Of a DNA stretch of 64,000 bases, positions 44,640 to 54,408 are shown one piece after another. A model generated the notes under the pieces. It worked only from the letters and a program-made list of their open reading frames with translations. It was not told the origin of the DNA and did not search any database. Position 1 is the first letter of the stretch, and the number at the start of each line of letters is the position of its first letter. Both the position numbers and the translations under genes were made by a program. This DNA is from Streptococcus oralis (GTDB lineage Bacteria > Bacillota > Bacilli > Lactobacillales > Streptococcaceae), in NCBI RefSeq assembly GCF_023611505.1, contig NZ_CP097843.1:1922001-1986000 (forward strand), read 5' to 3'.

Positions 44640-45416
44640 TAACTACACCCCAAAAAGTTAGACAGAAAAATCTAACTTTCTGGGGTGTTTTATTATGAAA
44701 TTGAGTTATGAAGATAAATCTCCAATCAATGAACTAAGAACAAAAAGCGGGGCTAGTTGAAACCGAATGGCAGTTCTAGAACATTTTCAAGAAAAGAATG
44801 TAGTTTTATTTTGATTGAAGGAAGAAAAGACAGAAATTGTTCCAGAATTAAGCTTGGAGTTTCATTTTGATATTCTTCTAAAGATTATCAAACGTACTCA
44901 TTCGACATATTGCTACCAGTTAAAGGAGCTTGATAAGATTAATGATCAAAACTGAAATACAAGCTATTTATACCGAACATAAAGGAAATTACGGCTATTG
45001 TAGAGCCACTCTCGAATTAAAAATCGCAGTTTTATAGTGAACAATGAAAAGATGAAAGTTATGTGTCTAATAGCTCGTATTCGTCGCAGACATCAGTATT
45101 TCTCTCTTAAGTAAGAAAGCAATGACCATTTCAACACCAATTTAAGATGTCAAAAACAATGGAAAAATGCTGCACAAATTTAGAAGAATTTAACTATGAA
45201 ATCATCTCCTATAATCTTTCTTATTTACCGAACTTCGAACAAGAGAAGAGCGTATTGGAGAAGCCATTTACAGAGAAACACTATGAGAGTATCAACATGC
45301 TTCTTTTCATCAATTTTTTAAGTATATGGGGGATCAACCATCACTGGCACGGCAAGAGCATCAACTCAGATAACGGATATAATGGAGCCCGTTTTGTTGT
45401 AGACAAAACCTCATAA
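44640..45416 (+). pseudogene. IS3-family element remnant (IS3-Spn1-like orfA and orfB)
   Basis: A hairpin of ACACCCCA..AGTTAGA / TCTAACT..TGGGGTGT (44645-44688) marks the left end and doubles as a cysK terminator. OrfA starts at 44695 (MKLSYEDKSPINELRTKSG) and is broken by stops after about 20 codons. OrfB fragments follow in shifting frames: KGNYGYCRATLELK, KVMCLIARIRRRHQYF, MEKCCTNLEEFNYE and INSDNGYNGARF, matching in order the DDE region (DVTEF, SPDNG) of IS3 transposases. Several frameshifts, stops and internal deletions make it inactive. Confidence 0.75.
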
Positions 45417-45715
45417 GAACTATAATGATCGCACCTAACAATAGGTTCTTGTATCTGTACTCCTATTGTAAAGAAAAATTACCAGATTTCAAACCTTGTT
45501 CAACAAAACATGACTCAACTACTTACTAAAAACGTTCCTTAACGAATACCGCTCAAAAACTTTATGTTTCTACTTCCACTGTTTTCAGAGAACTGTAATT
45601 TACATTAGAAAACCACTTTAATAGCTTGCCAACGATAACGTCATGGGGTGAGTTTAAATTTAGAAGATAGGACCTTACCTTCACTATACAAAACTAGATA
45701 ACTACTGTCAAACAT
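45417..45715 (+). pseudogene. ISL3-family transposase fragment
   Basis: Interrupted frames give LTNTAQKLYVSTSTVFREL and LENHFNSLPTITSWGEFKF, matching the helix-turn-helix and the first-acidic-residue region (SLP-MSWDEF) of ISL3 transposases. It is separate from, and more decayed than, the ISL3 copy at 46091. Confidence 0.55.
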
Positions 45716-45725
45716 CCACTCGGGA

Positions 45726-45968
45726 TTACTTTTTAAAATACCTTTTGAAAGCCTGTAAGCAGGTCAAGTCTATCACCCTTAGAGAATAGCGTCCTTCTCT
45801 TAGATATCGTTTCCACTCGCAACTAATACTAGACGGATGACGATGAAGCAACTTAGCAATTTGAGAAAAATTTAGGCCTTGCATACGGTAAATGAGAATA
45901 CTCTCACGCTCATCTATGGTAAAATGATGGTAGCTCATAAGATTTCCTTTCGTAACTAGTTCGTTCAA
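45726..45968 (-). pseudogene. IS30-family transposase, N-terminal fragment
   Basis: The encoded MSYHHFTIDERESILIYRMQGLNFSQIAKLLHRHPSSISCEWKRYLREGRYS is the IS30 helix-turn-helix region; an expected Arg of SISREWKR is Cys. The frame then breaks and no DDE catalytic domain follows, so only about 60 of some 320 residues remain. Confidence 0.8.
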
Positions 45969-46090
45969 TTCTATTTTACTAGAAAATCTTATGAGTTTTT
46001 ATTGTGCACTTATATTGTATATTCAAGGTAGAAAAAAATCCCATAAGTTCTATAATGAAAAGCGACCAAACCATCATTAGAAAGAATCAT

Positions 46091-47042
46091 ATGGAACCAT
46101 TACATTTTATCACAAAACTACTCGATATCAAAGACCCAAACATCAAAATTCTAGATATCATCAATAGGGATGCACATAAAGAAATCTTCGCTAAACTAGA
46201 TTATCCTACTTCTAAATGTTCCCAACTGCCAAGGACAAATGGATAAATATGATTTCTAAAAAGAATCTAACCCCCTATCTAGACTGTGCGGGATACCAGG
46301 CTCTGATTCGCCTAAGAAAACAGCGCTTCCACTGTAAAGCCTGTAGAAAAGTGAGTATTGCTGGGACTTCCTTAGTCAAGAAGAGCCCTCAAATCTCATC
46401 TATTATTAACCAGAAAATTACTCAAAAATTAATCAAGAAAGTTCACTTGACGGTCATCACTAAGAAACTCTTTTCTTCGATCGTTTTCACATTGTACAAC
46501 ATATCAGCCGAGCTATGAGTCGTATGCGTGTTCAAATCATGAATTAGTTCGATAGAAAATCCCATGAATACAAGGCTATCAAGCGCGACTGGAAGCTCAT
46601 TCAACAGGATAGTCGTAAACTCAGCGATAAACGATTTTATCGCCCTACTTTTCGCATGCACTTGACGAATAAAGAAATTCTAGACAAGCTTTTGAGCTAT
46701 TCAGAAAACTTGAAACACCACTATAAGCTCTATCAGCTCTTGCTTTTTCACTTTCAGAATAAGGAGCCTAACAAATTATTCGGACTCATTGAGGACAATC
46801 TAAAGCAGGTTCATCCTCTTTTTCAGACTGTCTTTAAAACCTTCCTCAAGAACAAAGAGAAGATTGTCAACGCCCTTCAGTTACCCTATTCTAATGCAAA
46901 ATTAGAAGTGACTAATAATCTCATTAAACTCATCAAACGAAATGCCTTTGGTTTTCGGAATTTTGAAAACTTCAAAAAACGGATTTTCATCACTCTGAAC
47001 ATCAAAAAAGAAAGGACAAAATTTGTCCTTTCTCGATCTTAG
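46091..47042 (+). pseudogene. IS1167-like (ISL3 family) transposase with internal deletion and frameshifts
   Basis: Starts MEPLHFITKLLDIKDPNIKILDIINRDAHKEI in the canonical IS1167 manner. A frameshift occurs before the zinc-binding part near 46220. After KITQKLIKKVHLTVITKKLFSS the frame jumps to FDRFHIVQHISRAMSRMRVQIMN, removing roughly the middle 120 residues including catalytic acids. A stop follows MN, and then an intact 3' part (MHLTNKEILDKLLSYSENLKHHYK...KRNAFGFRNFENFKKRIFITLN) reaches the normal C-terminus. Inactive. Confidence 0.85.
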
Positions 47043-47121
47043 CTGACTTCAACCCACTACAGTTGACAAGGAGCCTACGAAGTCAACGTTCCTAGGTATA
47101 AGCGAGAAATAAACTTTATGA

Positions 47122-50100
47122 TTATTTCTCTTCTTTGCGCTTACTGAAACCAAGGAGTGACATTGCTGATACCATCATCGCTAAACCAAGAACAGTTGCT
47201 TCACCATGGTCTTTTTCACCTGTTTCAGGCAAATTAGTTCGAGGTGTAGTTGGAACTACTGGCGGTGTCTGAGGTTTTTCAGGCGGTGTCTGAGGTTTTT
47301 CAGGCGGTGTCTGAGGTTTTTCAGGCGGTGTCTGAGGTTTTTCAGGTGTTACCACAGTTACCGTATTCGAATCGTGTTCAACATTATTGATGATTTCTGT
47401 AAAGGTATTCTTCACTGTACCATAGTCAAGCTGTTTCACTTGCATGTAACCAATCGCTTGGAATTCACTGTCATCAGAAATCTTGCTCAAGAAGTCACTA
47501 GAGAAGCTGTAGACAACTGTTCTAGCCTGATGATCAATATCTTGGTTGACATAGCGGGTCAAATCAGTTCCTTTGGCAATCTTCGTGTTATCTTTCAAGA
47601 GAATATCTGTATTGGCAATCCATTTGTGAACACCATTATATTCCACAAGCGGTGAATAAGTGTCCTTCACTTCAATTTTATCAATAGACTGGCCACGTTT
47701 CGCTGGCAAGTAAGAAGTGTTCAACTCGAAGTTATAGACAGCGCCAACTTTAATCGTCTTGCCATCCAAAGAGTTTTGATCTTTCAGACCATCTTCAACT
47801 GTCGCTACAATATCTTTCTTCGGATTAATCTTCGGAATATTATTCGTTACGACATTGGTTTCTGCAATACCGGCAAAGTCAATTTGATAAGCCTTGTTTT
47901 CGTACTTGCTCGCTTCCTTAATATCTTTCTTCACAGTTGTTGGGAAGATCAATTTCAGGTTGATTCCCTTCAAGGCATAGTCATTCGTGTAGGCTGCTGG
48001 ATCATCTGAAGTTGTTACCGCAAACTCACCATCAATTGTCAAGCCCTTAGCCTTGATATAATCTTGAACCTTTTGTGGAGCTTCTGCAACAGACTTGTAA
48101 ATCTTAGTCGTGAAGCCGCTGACAACCTTGCCATCTTCTGTCGTCATACGAACTGCATCAAGATTTGGTGTTACAAACTTGCTATCGTATTTCTCAACTA
48201 CCATCAAGCCGGCTTGTTTGTCTTGGTCAACCAGACCTGTTGTGCCCTTGTATTGGTCGTTGTCAATGTTAATTGTGTAAACCTCTGTTGAACCAGCCAA
48301 CATCGTCTTACCATTAACATCTTCACCCTTAGCATTGGTACCTAGCTTCTTAGGTTCTGCTTGAACAGCCTTATAGACATAGGTAACTTCTGTTACACCC
48401 TTCACAACCTTACCTCGTTCTTGACCTTTGGTCTTTTCAGGTACAATGTTGTAAACTGTGTTACCATGCTTGATAGAGATGCTCTTATGATCTGTTGTGT
48501 CATAGTCTTTGCCAACCTTACCACGAGAAGTATCAGTCACATCTTCCTTGATCTTCTTACCAGATTCATCCACATAATGAACAACGACATCACCGTATTC
48601 TTCTGGAGATACGAGTGTTACCGTATTCGAATCGTGTTCAACATTATTGATGATTTCTGTAAAGGTATTCTTCACTGTACCATAGTCAAGCTGTTTCACT
48701 TGCATGTAACCAATCGCTTGGAATTCACTGTCATCAGAAATCTTGCTCAAGAAGTCACTAGAGAAGCTGTAGACAACTGTTCTAGCCTGATGATCAATAT
48801 CTTGGTTGACATAGCGGGTCAAATCAGTTCCTTTGGCAATCTTCGTGTTATCTTTCAAGAGAATATCTGTATTGGCAATCCATTTGTGAACACCATTATA
48901 TTCCACAAGCGGTGAATAAGTGTCCTTCACTTCAATTTTATCAATAGACTGGCCACGTTTCGCTGGCAAGTAAGAAGTGTTCAACTCGAAGTTATAGACA
49001 GCGCCAACTTTAATCGTCTTGCCATCCAAAGAGTTTTGATCTTTCAGACCATCTTCAACTGTCGCTACAATATCTTTCTTCGGATTAATCTTCGGAATAT
49101 TATTCGTTACGACATTGGTTTCTGCAATACCGGCAAAGTCAATTTGATAAGCCTTGTTTTCGTACTTGCTCGCTTCCTTAATATCTTTCTTCACAGTTGT
49201 TGGGAAGATCAATTTCAGGTTGATTCCCTTCAAGGCATAGTCATTCGTGTAGGCTGCTGGATCATCTGAAGTTGTTACCGCAAACTCACCATCAATTGTC
49301 AAGCCCTTAGCCTTGATATAATCTTGAACCTTTTGTGGAGCTTCTGCAACAGACTTGTAAATCTTAGTCGTGAAGCCGCTGACAACCTTGCCATCTTCTG
49401 TCGTCATACGAACTGCATCAAGATTTGGTGTTACAAACTTGCTATCGTATTTCTCAACTACCATCAAGCCGGCTTGTTTGTCTTGGTCAACCAGACCTGT
49501 TGTGCCCTTGTATTGGTCGTTGTCAATGTTAATTGTGTAAACCTCTGTTGAACCAGCCAACATCGTCTTACCATTAACATCTTCACCCTTAGCATTGGTA
49601 CCTAGCTTCTTAGGTTCTGCTTGAACAGCCTTATAGACATAGGTAACTTCTGTTACACCCTTCACAACCTTACCTCGTTCTTGACCTTTGGTCTTTTCAG
49701 GTACAATGTTGTAAACTGTGTTACCATGCTTGATAGAGATGCTCTTATGATCTGTTGTGTCATAGTCTTTGCCAACCTTACCACGAGAAGTATCAGTCAC
49801 ATCTTCCTTGATCTTCTTACCAGATTCATCCACATAATGAACAACGACATCACCGTATTCTTCTGGTGATTTCACAAGATCATAGTAGTAAACGATATTG
49901 GTATTGCCTTCTACCACTTTACCAGTTTCCGCTCCTTGAGTTGCGGTTGGATCTAGCTTGTACTTCTTACCATCTACTACAGTAGTAATAGTGTCCTTGC
50001 GTTGATCCGTAGTATCGTAAGCAGTTCCCACTTCAGAACGTGGTGTATCCGTCACTTTCGGTGCAATCGTCACACCATCTTTGTTCTTGTACTCAACTGT

Positions 50101-53100
50101 GACATCACCATATTTCTTAGCTGGTGTGTCTGGAACAAGATCATAGTAGTAAACGATATTGGTATTGCCTTCTACCACTTTACCAGTTTCCGCTCCTTGA
50201 GTTGCGGTTGAATCCAGCTTGTACTTCTTACCATCTACAGTAGTAATAGTGTCCTTGCGTTGATCCGTAGTATCGTAAGCAGTTCCCACTTCAGAACGTG
50301 GTGTATCCGTCACTTTCGGTGCAATCGTCACACCATCTTTGTTCTTGTACTCAACTGTGACATCACCATATTTCTTAGCTGGTGTGTCTGGAACAAGATC
50401 ATAGTAGTAAACGATATTGGTATTGCCTTCTACCACTTTACCAGTTTCCGCTCCTTGAGTTGCGGTTGGATCCAGCTTGTACTTCTTACCATCTACTACA
50501 GTAGTAATAGTGTCCTTGCGTTGATCCGTAGTATCGTAAGCAGTTCCCACTTCAGAACGTGGTGTATCCGTCACTTTCGGTGCAATCGTCACACCATCTT
50601 TGTTCTTGTACTCAACTGTGACATCACCATATTTCTTAGCTGGTGTGTCTGGAACAAGATCATAGTAGTAAACGATATTGGTATTGCCTTCTACCACTTT
50701 ACCAGTTTCCGCTCCTTGAGTTGCGGTTGAATCCAGCTTGTACTTCTTACCATCTACAGTAGTAATAGTGTCCTTGCGTTGATCCGTAGTATCGTAAGCA
50801 GTTCCCACTTCAGAACGTGGTGTATCCGTCACTTTCGGTGCAATCGTCACACCATCTTTGTTCTTGTACTCAACTGTGACATCACCATATTTTTTTTCTA
50901 CCGGCTTTTCAACTTTGTCATAAACATAGACAACGCGGGTTGTTCCCTCAACAACCTGACCACTTTCTTGACCTTGTGTAGCATTGGTATCAATACGATA
51001 AGTTGTGCCATCATCCGCCGTAATGGTAGTTGGTTTGTGATCAGTTGTGTCATAGTAAGTACCAACCCGTGAAGTTGGTGTATCTACGACACGCGGAGAA
51101 ATGGTGTTACCTTGCTTATCTTGGTAATCAACGACAACATTACCATACTTCTCTACTGGTTTTTCAAGTTTATCATAAACGTAGATAACGCGGGTTGTCC
51201 CTTCAACAACTCTACCACTTTCTTGACCTTGTGTAGCTGTAGGGTCAATACGGTAACTTGCTCCATCGACTGTAGTGATTGTAGACGGTTTGTGATCAGT
51301 CGTGTCGTAAGCCGTTCCGACTGATGTGTCAGGTGTATCCACAATACGTGGAGAAATGGTGTTGCCTTGCTTATCTTGGTAATCAACAACAACATTTCCT
51401 TTTACTTCGGTATAGTAGTTTGCTACGTTTGTCGTACCTAATTTAACTTTACCTGTTGTATTATTAGTTGATGACACATATTTATAGACTTTGCCATCCG
51501 CTGTTGTAATTCTGTCTTGGTGTGTTGTTGTGTACTCTTCACCAACAGGAGTTCCTGTAGGTTTAACTGTTTGGGTATTAGTTAATTTAGTAGTTGTCCC
51601 TTGAATATAGTTATCCAGCACGACATTCCCTGCAAGATTATATTCAACTAGATTGTATTCAAGATCTGGTTTTACAAGTGTAAAGCGAGATGGTAATTTA
51701 CTTGTAAGAGCTAGCCAATAACCTCTGTCCCATTGAGACTTCCGTTGCATCACAAAAGAGATGGTATCTCCGCTTTCTGCTACACCAGCAATCCCCATCT
51801 TATAGAAATTTGGATCATCATAATTATCTTTAATGGCATGAGTTGGACTAGTTGCCGCCAAACGTCCATCGGCTTGTTTTTCAACCAAAGAACCGGTAAT
51901 CTTTACTGGACGGAAATTATAATCCGCTATACTTTCTTCATGCTTTAGACCAGCTCTCACTCCAGAAGTAGGCTCTGTTTTTGTTAGACTCGTCATAGCT
52001 AAAATAGCTGGATTCGTCTTTGTGAATTGAATTGGATTGTCATCAGAATCGTAAAAACGAATATTTACACGGTATCTAGACGGTGCATTAATTTTGTAAA
52101 AAGTATAAATTCCTTTTGTTGGATCTTTTTCTGCAAAGCCCACGATACCAGTACTACCACTTATATTAGTAACTTCATAGACTACCTTAGAAATTTTCTT
52201 TCCATTGTATGTTGAATTTTGAAGATTAGTATAGGTAGCCGTGATAGTTTGACCATTTTCAATTTTCGGAATAACAAAATTACTTCCACCACCTGAAAGC
52301 GTCGTCGTAAATGGTGCTACTGGGTTAGAACCAAATGTCCCACCTTTTTGAACATATTCTTCATAAGATTGTGCTGAAGGCATATCCTTTTGTCCAAATT
52401 CTGTAGCACCACTAATAGATAGTTTTCCATTAGGTTCGCTTTCAAATTTCAAGCCTTGGCTAACTACTTCACTCAGATAACCGTCAGTACCTACGTTCTC
52501 CTGAGCTTTTTTCAAATCAAGTTTGTAGGCATCTACCCCTGTCTTGATACGAGTTGCTTGTGTTTCCTCAAGAGTGTTGGCAAGATCCTTTTTAGCATCT
52601 GACTCTATTTGGTTATTTGCTGTTCCAATATTTTCTGTTGGATTTTGTTTTATATCAATGTTGTAACCCTTAGCTTCAGACACAGCGTCTTTCAACTTTT
52701 GATTTTCCACAGTAACTTTTGGTTCTGTGGCTTCGGCCGACGCAACTGGAGCGGCCTGTGCTGCTGCAGGTGCAGTGTAAGTTACAGGGGTTGTGTCACT
52801 AGCCGAAGAAGCAGCTGTAGCTGGAGTTGTATCACTAGCCGAAGAAGCAACTGTAGCTGGAGTTGTTTCAGATGCTGGAGCAGTATAAGTTGCTGGCGTT
52901 TCCGATGTTGGGGTAGCTGGGACTATAGTCACAGTTGAAGCGCCTTGAATTCCTTCTGCCACCCTACTATCTATCGCTGCAGGCTGTGAAGCCGTTGGAT
53001 CAGAGGATGATGCTTCATCCGCCGATACTGTTTTGCTATTACTAAACATAGCAATGGCGCCAAGAGCAATGACTCCAATTGTGCCATATACTTTATTTTT

Positions 53101-53145
53101 ACGAATAGAACCGTGACCTTTTGTCTCGCTATTGTGATTGAACAT
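47122..53145 (-). CDS. Giant LPXTG surface adhesin with MucBP repeats and SspB-like isopeptide domains
   Basis: 2007 residues from ATG 53145 (AAGGAAGGAA upstream). A YSIRK-like signal peptide (GSIRKNKVYGTIGVIALGAIAMFSNSKTVSA) is followed by an Ala/Thr/Pro-rich stretch to about 150 and a unique adhesin head to about 600. Then come two MucBP repeats (VVVDYQDKQGNTISPRIVDTP...), a further variant, four nearly identical MucBP repeats, and two identical modules. Each module is a MucBP unit (EEYGDVVVHYVDESGKKI) plus an antigen I/II C2/C3-like isopeptide-forming region of about 320 residues. The tail is four PEKPQTP units, LPETG, a hydrophobic helix and KRKEEK. It likely binds mucin or salivary glycoproteins. 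Its upstream flank has no obvious promoter. Confidence 0.88.
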   Translation of the reverse strand: MFNHNSETKGHGSIRKNKVYGTIGVIALGAIAMFSNSKTVSADEASSSDPTASQPAAIDSRVAEGIQGASTVTIVPATPTSETPATYTAPASETTPATVASSASDTTPATAASSASDTTPVTYTAPAAAQAAPVASAEATEPKVTVENQKLKDAVSEAKGYNIDIKQNPTENIGTANNQIESDAKKDLANTLEETQATRIKTGVDAYKLDLKKAQENVGTDGYLSEVVSQGLKFESEPNGKLSISGATEFGQKDMPSAQSYEEYVQKGGTFGSNPVAPFTTTLSGGGSNFVIPKIENGQTITATYTNLQNSTYNGKKISKVVYEVTNISGSTGIVGFAEKDPTKGIYTFYKINAPSRYRVNIRFYDSDDNPIQFTKTNPAILAMTSLTKTEPTSGVRAGLKHEESIADYNFRPVKITGSLVEKQADGRLAATSPTHAIKDNYDDPNFYKMGIAGVAESGDTISFVMQRKSQWDRGYWLALTSKLPSRFTLVKPDLEYNLVEYNLAGNVVLDNYIQGTTTKLTNTQTVKPTGTPVGEEYTTTHQDRITTADGKVYKYVSSTNNTTGKVKLGTTNVANYYTEVKGNVVVDYQDKQGNTISPRIVDTPDTSVGTAYDTTDHKPSTITTVDGASYRIDPTATQGQESGRVVEGTTRVIYVYDKLEKPVEKYGNVVVDYQDKQGNTISPRVVDTPTSRVGTYYDTTDHKPTTITADDGTTYRIDTNATQGQESGQVVEGTTRVVYVYDKVEKPVEKKYGDVTVEYKNKDGVTIAPKVTDTPRSEVGTAYDTTDQRKDTITTVDGKKYKLDSTATQGAETGKVVEGNTNIVYYYDLVPDTPAKKYGDVTVEYKNKDGVTIAPKVTDTPRSEVGTAYDTTDQRKDTITTVVDGKKYKLDPTATQGAETGKVVEGNTNIVYYYDLVPDTPAKKYGDVTVEYKNKDGVTIAPKVTDTPRSEVGTAYDTTDQRKDTITTVDGKKYKLDSTATQGAETGKVVEGNTNIVYYYDLVPDTPAKKYGDVTVEYKNKDGVTIAPKVTDTPRSEVGTAYDTTDQRKDTITTVVDGKKYKLDPTATQGAETGKVVEGNTNIVYYYDLVKSPEEYGDVVVHYVDESGKKIKEDVTDTSRGKVGKDYDTTDHKSISIKHGNTVYNIVPEKTKGQERGKVVKGVTEVTYVYKAVQAEPKKLGTNAKGEDVNGKTMLAGSTEVYTINIDNDQYKGTTGLVDQDKQAGLMVVEKYDSKFVTPNLDAVRMTTEDGKVVSGFTTKIYKSVAEAPQKVQDYIKAKGLTIDGEFAVTTSDDPAAYTNDYALKGINLKLIFPTTVKKDIKEASKYENKAYQIDFAGIAETNVVTNNIPKINPKKDIVATVEDGLKDQNSLDGKTIKVGAVYNFELNTSYLPAKRGQSIDKIEVKDTYSPLVEYNGVHKWIANTDILLKDNTKIAKGTDLTRYVNQDIDHQARTVVYSFSSDFLSKISDDSEFQAIGYMQVKQLDYGTVKNTFTEIINNVEHDSNTVTLVSPEEYGDVVVHYVDESGKKIKEDVTDTSRGKVGKDYDTTDHKSISIKHGNTVYNIVPEKTKGQERGKVVKGVTEVTYVYKAVQAEPKKLGTNAKGEDVNGKTMLAGSTEVYTINIDNDQYKGTTGLVDQDKQAGLMVVEKYDSKFVTPNLDAVRMTTEDGKVVSGFTTKIYKSVAEAPQKVQDYIKAKGLTIDGEFAVTTSDDPAAYTNDYALKGINLKLIFPTTVKKDIKEASKYENKAYQIDFAGIAETNVVTNNIPKINPKKDIVATVEDGLKDQNSLDGKTIKVGAVYNFELNTSYLPAKRGQSIDKIEVKDTYSPLVEYNGVHKWIANTDILLKDNTKIAKGTDLTRYVNQDIDHQARTVVYSFSSDFLSKISDDSEFQAIGYMQVKQLDYGTVKNTFTEIINNVEHDSNTVTVVTPEKPQTPPEKPQTPPEKPQTPPEKPQTPPVVPTTPRTNLPETGEKDHGEATVLGLAMMVSAMSLLGFSKRKEEK
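47261..47344. repeat. Four 21-bp repeats encoding PEKPQTP
   Basis: Four copies of a 21-bp unit in the wall-spanning tail of the adhesin. Proline-rich units of this kind can change copy number by slippage and so alter stalk length. Confidence 0.9.
47357..48606. repeat. Perfect 1,250-bp direct repeat, copy 1 (adhesin module)
   Basis: Identical base for base, as far as read, to 48617-49866 (offset 1,260 bp). Encodes one MucBP unit plus an isopeptide domain pair. Confidence 0.95.
48617..49866. repeat. Perfect 1,250-bp direct repeat, copy 2 (adhesin module)
   Basis: Second copy of the module; the 10 bp between the copies and the outer flanks differ. Absence of even silent differences points to a recent duplication or ongoing gene conversion. 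Confidence 0.95.
49877..50914. repeat. Four tandem MucBP repeats alternating 261 and 258 bp
   Basis: Units begin at 49877, 50138, 50396 and 50657. Two types alternate: one with an extra valine codon and Pro (TVVDGKKYKLDP), one without it and with Ser (TVDGKKYKLDS). The dimer period is 519 bp, so the array grew by duplicating a pair. Confidence 0.9.
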
Positions 53146-53211
53146 GCGCGTTCCTTCCTTCATTTTTATAATTAACGTATTATTCATTGTTCTCTCAAAG
53201 GATTGATTCAT

Positions 53212-54408
53212 TTAACCCTAATAATGATAAAACGAACAGACCGATTATTGCAAAAAAGAGATTGTCGAGCCAACGACTCTTTTTTGCAATAATACAAATT
53301 TTTCACCAATAAACTTAACAGCCCCAACATTATCGACTTAACCAGCCACTTGTGCTAGTAGAACGACTGATTTAGAACCATCAAATTTTAGACAGTAGCA
53401 CAATCCTTATAGATTTCGATGACATCGAAATCTTGACACATAAAAACCGAAAGTCTTTCTCTCACCAGAAAGAACCGGCATTAGCTTCTATAGGTATGCT
53501 GGTTTTATCGACGCAACACCTGTTTGTACTAGGTCGCTGGCATTTTCTGACTGTTTGATAACGCAGAGATCGTCTCATTGTTCACTGTTTCCAAATTGCT
53601 TGAGTCCCCCACATTACGAGCCAATAGAGGACTATCTCCCACTGCAAACATCAAAACCCTTGTCATGGTTAGAAGAAAATCATTTTTCTCATCATAAAAC
53701 ATCCCCCCTATTTTCAAGAATAGATATATACATTACTACAGTAACAGTATAAAATATCACTTACTTTAATAATAATAGTATTTTTATAATTTGTCAAATT
53801 AAACACGTACCCTATCTAAAGATTGTGTAAAAAATGTCATGAAAACACTTAAAAACATATACTTTTTAGCTCTCTAGTACATTAAAGTGGCGTGTTCTCT
53901 GATTCAACATATAAATAAACAAAAATAAAGTGATTTGACACAATTCATAAAGAACGTATAAACCACCTTTGTCCTTTTACTACAGTTTCTGCCTTCTATC
54001 ATTTTTCCTAGTAAGGGTTCTTTTATATCTGATTTTCAACTTGTAGAATTAGGATATCTATGCCTTGGTTATATATCCTTCTGATTTTAATAATTGGGTA
54101 ATTTACGCTCAAGTAAACAGAATTTATAATGTATTTTACAGTAAATAAAAGCTATAACAAATATGCCTAAAAAGTTTGTCACAACCCTATAGAGGGGGAA
54201 AACAGCAGATTATTGACGTTTACAATACTGCGAAAAGGTGTAATGAGATTTTTAGAGAATGCAATCTTACTTCTTAAACATTTAAAATAGCAATGATTAT
54301 AACACAAAAAGAAAAACAAGCAATGTCAGCAAGAAGAAGTATCACATTTCTCTCATACATGGTCTCTTAGAGACTCCTCAAAGAATAAAATGATTAGACA
54401 TAATTTGA
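53212..54408. other. Gene-free 1.2-kb interval between the adhesin and tsf
   Basis: No convincing ORF on either strand. It holds a perfect 17-bp inverted repeat at 53244-53260/53277-53293 (ATTATTGCAAAAAAGAG arms), a perfect 9-bp-arm palindrome at 53412-53432 (GATTTCGAT-GAC-ATCGAAATC), a hairpin AACCGGCAT / ATGCTGGTT at 53473-53504 followed by TTTTATC, and a small GTCTCT/AGAGAC palindrome at 54362-54374 next to the tsf end. 53750-54400 is AT-rich without structure. A weak 62-codon frame at 53529-53717 (minus) has no family resemblance. Confidence 0.6.
53244..53293. repeat. Perfect 17-bp inverted repeat upstream of the adhesin
   Basis: ATTATTGCAAAAAAGAG and its exact complement flank a 16-nt loop, about 100 bp before the adhesin start codon. 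Because both arms carry an A/T run it could terminate in either direction or act as a leader attenuator. Confidence 0.7.

Noticed and set aside
46004..47042. Functional IS1167-type transposase
   Set aside because: Frameshift, stop codon and loss of the central catalytic region are visible.
47357..50914. CRISPR or satellite-like array
   Set aside because: The repeats are long, contiguous, in frame and encode MucBP domains. There are no short repeats with unique spacers and no cas genes.
47206..51395. Long antisense reading frames inside the adhesin gene
   Set aside because: They repeat exactly with the MucBP and 1,250-bp repeats, have Cys/Phe/Ile-rich composition typical of complement-strand translation, and lack ribosome-binding sites.
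53529..53717. 62-codon minus-strand frame (MKIGGMFYDEKNDFLL...)
   Set aside because: No homology I recognise and low-complexity C-terminus. It may be a remnant, but cannot be supported as a gene.
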